In this document: piece after piece, positions 28,799-33,901 of the stretch
Layout of the letters: each line of letters starts with the position of its first letter
How positions within the stretch are numbered: position 1 is the stretch's first letter
Virus record (IMG/VR): IMGVR_UViG_3300017963_002942
Coordinates: 1-33,901 of that record
Origin: a virus
Length of the DNA stretch: 33,901 nt
Direction: 5' to 3' (one strand)
Notes under the pieces: generated by a model
Told to the model about the DNA's origin: nothing
Seen by the model: the letters and a program-made list of their open reading frames with translations, nothing else
The model's database searches: none
Program-made: the position numbers and the translations under genes

Positions 28799-31700
28799 AT
28801 GGCTGATGAAAAATTATTATTTCATTATGATTTTAAAAAAGAATATACTATTGAAAAAGTTAACGAGATAGGTGCAACTATTGACGAAACAATTAGAACA
28901 GTTGTCACTACTACTGATTCAAATTGTAAATATGTAAAAAAATTCGGGACACCTTATCAAATAAAATCTGTTACAGATATAGATGATCCAGGAACTAATT
29001 TAAACTTTTTAATAAAAACCATTGATGAGGAAGTCATAGGTGGAAGACTGGACGGGTTGGCTTTTAATATTGTAAAAGAAAAACTCAACACAGATACAGA
29101 TGACAATACAAATTCAATAGATCTTGATTCAAATGGAAATGTTCATGTAATATATTATGATGATGTTTTAGATGGTTTATATTATCTAAATAATATAAAT
29201 AATATATGGAATAAAGAACTGGTCTTATCTTCAACAGCAATAAATTATAGTAGAATAAAAGTAGATTCTAATGATAAGATCCATATAGTGTTGATCAACG
29301 AATCCGACGAAGTTATATATTTAGAAAATACTTCTGGAACCTGGACTTCTGTTACAGTTGATGATTCAACGGTCAATACAGAATCCGATATAGATTTAGA
29401 TTCTAATGATTATGCTCATATAGTATATAAAGATTCAGATAATTTTAAAATAAGGTATGCAGAAAATACGGGTGGAAGTTTTACTAAAACAGAAATCGGT
29501 AATTGTGATTCAAGTGTCGGTACTTCTATTGCTGTTGATTCGGCTGACAAAGTTCATATTGCTTTTTCTGATAATTCGGATAACTTAGAATATGCTACAA
29601 ATACTACTGGTTCCTGGGTTAATACAGATGTCTATACATCTGGGTTAGTTACAGAAGGGGTGTCAATAGATACTGATTCAAACAATTATGCTTATATATC
29701 TTTTTATAATGGTGTTACTCTACCTACACCAGTTCAAGATCTTTTATATGCTACAAATAAAACGGGTTCCTGGGTTGTTAGTACCATTGATAGTACTAAT
29801 GATGTTGGAAGATATTCCTCTATAAATATTGATTCGGCCGACAAAGTTCATATATCATATAATGATCTTACAAATAGGAACTTGAAATATGCCACAAATA
29901 CTACTGGATCTTTTGTAATATCTGTTCTTGATACAGACAATACAGATATAGTCAAATATTCAAATCTCAAAACAGATTCGAGTAACAGAATTAATATAGC
30001 ATATAATAGTAATGAGTTTAGAGTTATATATTCAATCCCTACTATTGTTTTAGATGATCCTAAAACTGTTTATCTTCAAATAGATGGATATGGTTCTGGC
30101 ACTTTGTCTACTTCTATTAATATAGATACAGATGTTGACGCCAGTGGTTATTCTTTTATTGCACCTGGTGAAAGTATTATTGATGATCAACAAATAAAAT
30201 TATACTTGTCTTATTCTGGTAGTACATATTATGATCAAAATTATAAGCATGGTGGAGCCCGTCATACTCCGACTGGAGTGGAAAGGCTACCATATTTCAA
30301 AATTCAAGACGCCATAGATACAGTAACTCCGACTTTTATAAATGTAGAGGTACTGGATTCTGAAATCTACGAGGAAATAATAACCATTAATGATAATAAT
30401 ACAAATATTCAATCTTCACTCGGCCAGACGCCGACTATTAAAGCACCAGGTTGTGGTGCCAGGATATCAAGAGAGGTTGAAAATGATGGTAATAATATTG
30501 ATACTATTTATGTTGGTAAATCTGGTAGTGATTCAACGGGTGACGGGACTTACCAGAAACCATATTTCAGTTTACAATATGCTCATGATAATTTGAACGG
30601 GAGAACTAATATAAATATAATAGATTCTTTAGGTTATGCCGAAGGATTAAGTGTAACTAATGTCATAACTTTAGAACCTATCTATGGAGAGGTTCCTATT
30701 TTTACGGGTGGATATCAAATTCATATTATAACTGGAGGAAATGGATCCACTATTATAGGATTAGATTTGAGATTTTCTACTCCAGAAGCGATCTTATGTT
30801 ACCAGGCTGGTAGTAGTAATATTTTGGATAATTCAATTACTAATGCTACGATAGGTATTAAATATGATTCATCTTCTGTTAGTGGAGATATAAAAAGGAA
30901 TAAGATTAGAAATATTTATACTGGGCTTTTATGCAATACGGGATCTAATGGAGCAAGTATTGAAAATAATATAGTAGGGGATTGTGCAAACGGTTTATTT
31001 ATAGCGTTCACTTCAACTACTTCTGGAATAAGTATAAAAAATAATATTATTCATGACTGTTCATTATATGGAATTGAACAAGTAGGGGGAAATAATGCGA
31101 CAATAGAAAATAATACAATTTACAAATGTAATGTAGGAATTGATTATGGATCACTTCCTACTGGAAATACTATAAGAAATAATATAATATATAACTCTAC
31201 TTCTTACGATCTTGTAGATACTTCAACAGCCCAGACTATTACTTATTCTTGCTTTATAACTAATAACGGGTTCACAGAAGGGACTGGAAATGTCAAATCT
31301 GATCCCTTATTAAGTCAAGTTTTTACACCTTATAAACTGGGGATATCACCAATAAGCCCAGTAATTAGAAAAGATTCTAATAGTAAAGATATAGGAACTA
31401 ATTTAGACCTCATAACTATAACAGCCAATAATATAACTATAAATGGGTTCATTATTGACGGAAATGATTTTTTTAATTATGGAATCATTGATTCAACCGA
31501 TACCAATTATACTGGGTTTATAAGCAAATATAATGATGTTATAAACTGTACTTCCTCGGGAATATTTCTTTATGATTCAGATACAGATACGGACGCTCAA
31601 ATTTTAAATACAAAAGTTTATAAAAATGGTAGTGGTATATCTTTATTTTATGGTGGTAATACATTAAAAAATAACTTGATATATCGTAATTCTCAAATTG

Positions 31701-32878
31701 GATTATATTCTAATTATTTATCAACGATAATTCAATCAAATGTATTCTTTTCAAATTCAGAAGGGATCAGATTTGATGAGAATACGGCTGGTACAACAAT
31801 AGTAAATAATATATTCGATAATAATTTTGAGTATGGAATTTATTCAGCCGTAATTGTTGTAGGTACTTATAATTGCCATACGGATCCTATTTTAAATGTT
31901 AATTTTGATGATGAAACAAATATTATCATTGATCCTCTTTTTATTAATATAGAACAAGATTCAGAAGATTTTAATTTGAGATCAGTAGAAGGGGGATTCA
32001 AATACGAATCATCATTAATAAATAGAGGGATCGGTGGTGCTGATATTGGAGCCTATATTGTTGATCGTGAATTGCTATCTGAACAGATCAAATCTTATCA
32101 ATTAGACTATAACCCTTTTATGGTGGAACGAAGTTTGAAATTAAAAGGTCAAACGAAATTTGATAACGCCCTCGGATCACTTTCTACTTTTGGGAGATCT
32201 CATAAAATGATCTTCAATCTACAATGGAATGATGACGATTTACAGACTGAAAAACAATTATTCACTATGAGATATTTAAGTCAATTAAGTAAAACGAGAG
32301 AAAACGAAAAATCAGATGAAAATGTAAAAGTCTATTTTCATTTAAGGCCAGAGGAAAAAGAATTGACTGGATCATCTGGAATTATTTCTGGCTCAAAATT
32401 AAATGATTCGTTACTTAACCTGGCTGAAAATAGATATAAAGGATATCACCTGGCTGTTAAATTCGAATCTGGGTCTGGAATGATTATTGACGCAGACGCT
32501 AAAACTGGAACTGTTTCTGGTGCAGAGTGGACGGAAGATCAATGGAAGGGATATTATATATATTATAATTTGAACTATCATATTATAATTAGTAACACAT
32601 CGGACACTATTACAGTATCGGATATTTATGGAGTATTAATAGATGGTGTTATAAATTATTCCTTTGAAAAATATTTCAAAATCTTAAAACATTCACCAAA
32701 TGAATTTTGTTTATATGATCCAAATTCTGAATTGACAAATGGTACTTATGCTTATTATATTGACTTTGTGGAATGTATAATCACCAATGCACTTTTCAAA
32801 CCAAAACAAGATTCTGGGTTCAGAGAAACTCAATATCACCAACAAACTGGAATCCAGATCACACTGGAGGAAAAATAG
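28799..32878 (+). CDS. large tail protein: seven-repeat beta-propeller plus parallel beta-helix
   Basis: This 1359-residue protein follows the tape measure. Residues about 106-417 hold seven repeats of roughly 45 residues, each starting with an S/D-I-D-x-D-S-x-x-x-x-H/N-I core and carrying a 'YATNTTGSW'-like segment, which fits one seven-bladed propeller. Residues about 515-1095 carry many NNxI and GI repeats of the right-handed beta-helix (PbH1) kind, for example SIENNIVGDCANGLFI and TIENNTIYKCNVGIDYGS. The last 250 residues (from NPFMVERSLKLKGQTKFDNA) look like a tail attachment domain. It is probably a host-binding or glycan-degrading spike. No catalytic pair is identifiable. Confidence 0.72.
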   Translation: MADEKLLFHYDFKKEYTIEKVNEIGATIDETIRTVVTTTDSNCKYVKKFGTPYQIKSVTDIDDPGTNLNFLIKTIDEEVIGGRLDGLAFNIVKEKLNTDTDDNTNSIDLDSNGNVHVIYYDDVLDGLYYLNNINNIWNKELVLSSTAINYSRIKVDSNDKIHIVLINESDEVIYLENTSGTWTSVTVDDSTVNTESDIDLDSNDYAHIVYKDSDNFKIRYAENTGGSFTKTEIGNCDSSVGTSIAVDSADKVHIAFSDNSDNLEYATNTTGSWVNTDVYTSGLVTEGVSIDTDSNNYAYISFYNGVTLPTPVQDLLYATNKTGSWVVSTIDSTNDVGRYSSINIDSADKVHISYNDLTNRNLKYATNTTGSFVISVLDTDNTDIVKYSNLKTDSSNRINIAYNSNEFRVIYSIPTIVLDDPKTVYLQIDGYGSGTLSTSINIDTDVDASGYSFIAPGESIIDDQQIKLYLSYSGSTYYDQNYKHGGARHTPTGVERLPYFKIQDAIDTVTPTFINVEVLDSEIYEEIITINDNNTNIQSSLGQTPTIKAPGCGARISREVENDGNNIDTIYVGKSGSDSTGDGTYQKPYFSLQYAHDNLNGRTNINIIDSLGYAEGLSVTNVITLEPIYGEVPIFTGGYQIHIITGGNGSTIIGLDLRFSTPEAILCYQAGSSNILDNSITNATIGIKYDSSSVSGDIKRNKIRNIYTGLLCNTGSNGASIENNIVGDCANGLFIAFTSTTSGISIKNNIIHDCSLYGIEQVGGNNATIENNTIYKCNVGIDYGSLPTGNTIRNNIIYNSTSYDLVDTSTAQTITYSCFITNNGFTEGTGNVKSDPLLSQVFTPYKLGISPISPVIRKDSNSKDIGTNLDLITITANNITINGFIIDGNDFFNYGIIDSTDTNYTGFISKYNDVINCTSSGIFLYDSDTDTDAQILNTKVYKNGSGISLFYGGNTLKNNLIYRNSQIGLYSNYLSTIIQSNVFFSNSEGIRFDENTAGTTIVNNIFDNNFEYGIYSAVIVVGTYNCHTDPILNVNFDDETNIIIDPLFINIEQDSEDFNLRSVEGGFKYESSLINRGIGGADIGAYIVDRELLSEQIKSYQLDYNPFMVERSLKLKGQTKFDNALGSLSTFGRSHKMIFNLQWNDDDLQTEKQLFTMRYLSQLSKTRENEKSDENVKVYFHLRPEEKELTGSSGIISGSKLNDSLLNLAENRYKGYHLAVKFESGSGMIIDADAKTGTVSGAEWTEDQWKGYYIYYNLNYHIIISNTSDTITVSDIYGVLIDGVINYSFEKYFKILKHSPNEFCLYDPNSELTNGTYAYYIDFVECIITNALFKPKQDSGFRETQYHQQTGIQITLEEK

Positions 32879-33076
32879 ATGAGATATGAATTTATTAATA
32901 TAGTTTCTTGTAATTGTGGAAATGAAAAAAAATATACAAATGGAATCCAGGAATCAGAAATTAAAAAAAATATAAATTTAGGTATATGTGAAGAATGTAA
33001 AGAGCAAGAAATATTAATCAAGAAGTATAAAAAAACTATTGATAAGAACGGAAATATAACCACAGAGGAAATATAA
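32879..33076 (+). CDS. small zinc-ribbon protein
   Basis: This 65-residue protein has CNC near residue 11-13 (VSCNCGNEKK) and CEEC (ICEECKEQEIL) about 25 residues later, a zinc ribbon with the first knuckle as CxC. The remaining residues are charged. It begins directly after the preceding stop with GGAGG upstream and overlaps the next gene by one base. Its function is unknown. Small zinc ribbons of this type are scattered between tail genes in many phages. Confidence 0.6.
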   Translation: MRYEFINIVSCNCGNEKKYTNGIQESEIKKNINLGICEECKEQEILIKKYKKTIDKNGNITTEEI

Positions 33077-33901
33077 TGGGTCAAGCAGATTATCAACACT
33101 GGTGGAAAGTAGACAATGGATCGACTGGGTTAATTGATGAAATAGGTTCGGCAAATTTGTCTTTGAACGGAAGTGGTGAAACATATCCCACTTGCAAATT
33201 CAATGGTGGATTCTATCCTGGTTCAAATACTGTTGTTTTAAGAAACATATCATCTAATCCAGTCAGTTATGAAAAGGGCCTGGTTGAAAGTTGGATTAAA
33301 ACTGATTTTAATATGGTCAATGGTGCAAGAAGTGATTCTCTTTCACTAGGTGTAAATTTTGAAATGTTTTTATATTCGGGAAATGCACCGGCTTTTGTTT
33401 ATTGTAGATTTAATCCTACACAAATGAGTTTTATAGTTAGAACAAATGGCTCTGGCACTCAGGCTGTTTTTATCTCAACATCATCAGGATTAACTTGGAC
33501 CGCTGGAGATTTAGTGCATTTTATGTTCTGCTGGGATAAAGATGGAATAGGTGCAACTTCTGAAACAATGAGAATATATGTCAATGGTGTAAAAGTTGAT
33601 AGTTCTACTGTATCAATAGCAAGTTCACCACATACTACTGGGCAATTTTATGTAGGTAATGCAAATATACCAGGAACAAGTTCAAGACTTATTACAGATA
33701 ATGTTAAAGTAATATGTGATGGAAGAAGTATCACAGAAGATATTATTCAATATGCAGTTGATAATAGAAATAATGAAGCATGGATTCCTCCACCGATTAC
33801 TCCAACTAATGTTATAGCAAGTAACGGATTATATGAAGACAAAATAAAAATAACTTGGAATGAAGTAGCAACAGCAGATACCTATAATATTTATAGAAGT
33901 G
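33076..33901 (+). CDS. LamG-like and FN3 domain structural protein, truncated at the window end
   Basis: The frame from ATG 33076 stays open to the last base (275 codons seen). Residues 1 to about 230 read as a concanavalin/LamG-like beta sandwich: HWWKVDNGSTGLIDEIGSAN at the start, then YEKGLVESWIKTDFNMV, TMRIYVNGVKVDSSTVSIAS and TGQFYVGNANIPG. Then PPPITPTNVIASNGLYEDKI, KITWNEVATADTYNIYRS begin a fibronectin type III domain that runs off the window. Such proteins are tail tip or baseplate-associated adhesins. Its codon and site usage differ from most genes here, since GATC occurs once in 826 bases. No promoter is visible in the one-base junction. Confidence 0.7.
   Translation, partial: MGQADYQHWWKVDNGSTGLIDEIGSANLSLNGSGETYPTCKFNGGFYPGSNTVVLRNISSNPVSYEKGLVESWIKTDFNMVNGARSDSLSLGVNFEMFLYSGNAPAFVYCRFNPTQMSFIVRTNGSGTQAVFISTSSGLTWTAGDLVHFMFCWDKDGIGATSETMRIYVNGVKVDSSTVSIASSPHTTGQFYVGNANIPGTSSRLITDNVKVICDGRSITEDIIQYAVDNRNNEAWIPPPITPTNVIASNGLYEDKIKITWNEVATADTYNIYRS

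Noticed and set aside
1-33901. tRNA genes, CRISPR arrays, insertion sequences, integrase or attachment sites
   Set aside because: No TPsiC-like GGTTC(A/G)A box in a cloverleaf context, no regularly spaced repeats, no transposase or integrase motifs, and no terminal inverted repeats were found by eye.

Overview
The window is a contiguous piece of a tailed double-stranded DNA phage (or prophage). It is AT-rich, about one third G+C by eye. Every supported gene lies on the plus strand, and genes are tightly packed with many ATGA, TAATG and short overlaps. A tail tube and tape measure are present with no sheath gene, so it looks like a siphovirus. Strong Shine-Dalgarno (SD) sequences, including one full complement of the 16S rRNA 3' end before position 459, and frequent TTGACA promoters point to a low-GC host that relies on SD initiation. 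The host cannot be named from this sequence. No integrase, tRNA gene, CRISPR array or insertion sequence was seen.

Positions 1-5312 are the early region: the end of a probable repressor, a small helix-turn-helix (HTH) protein, a Bet/RecT annealase with a PD-(D/E)XK exonuclease, a coiled-coil recombination-associated protein, a probable replication initiator, a DnaC-like AAA+ loader with an altered P-loop, and small zinc-binding or DUF3820-like proteins. After a terminator at 5359-5400 come a small membrane protein, a zinc ribbon, an SLT-type lytic transglycosylase, a RecU-like resolvase and an HNH protein (5424-7160).

Positions 7346-9688 hold the most unusual module. A ParB-like protein whose C-terminus resembles the start of ParB-methyltransferase fusions overlaps a radical SAM protein with a cobalamin-binding-like N-terminus, followed by two small ORFs. 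From 9678 the packaging genes begin: small terminase, SSB, a structured non-coding region, and large terminase (to 12728).

Between large terminase and portal sits a two-gene cassette with its own promoter, operator-like palindrome and terminator (12769-13791), built like a phage moron. Head genes follow: portal with a probable -1 frame extension, two minor head/tail-completion proteins, a DUF115/glycosyltransferase-like protein, scaffold and major capsid. Next come a HeH/SAP-like small protein, a 1294-residue fibre, connector-like proteins, tail tube, tail chaperones made by -1 frameshifting on A AAA AAG, tape measure, a seven-repeat propeller plus beta-helix adhesin, a zinc ribbon, and a truncated LamG-like/FN3 protein at the window end.

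Regulation seems to rely heavily on RNA structure. Hairpins sit directly before or around several ribosome binding sites. A roughly 46-nt element with a shared hairpin-like core occurs twice, each time about 110-120 nt ahead of an intrinsic terminator, before large terminase and before portal. A CCAAACAAAA leader motif recurs at four places.
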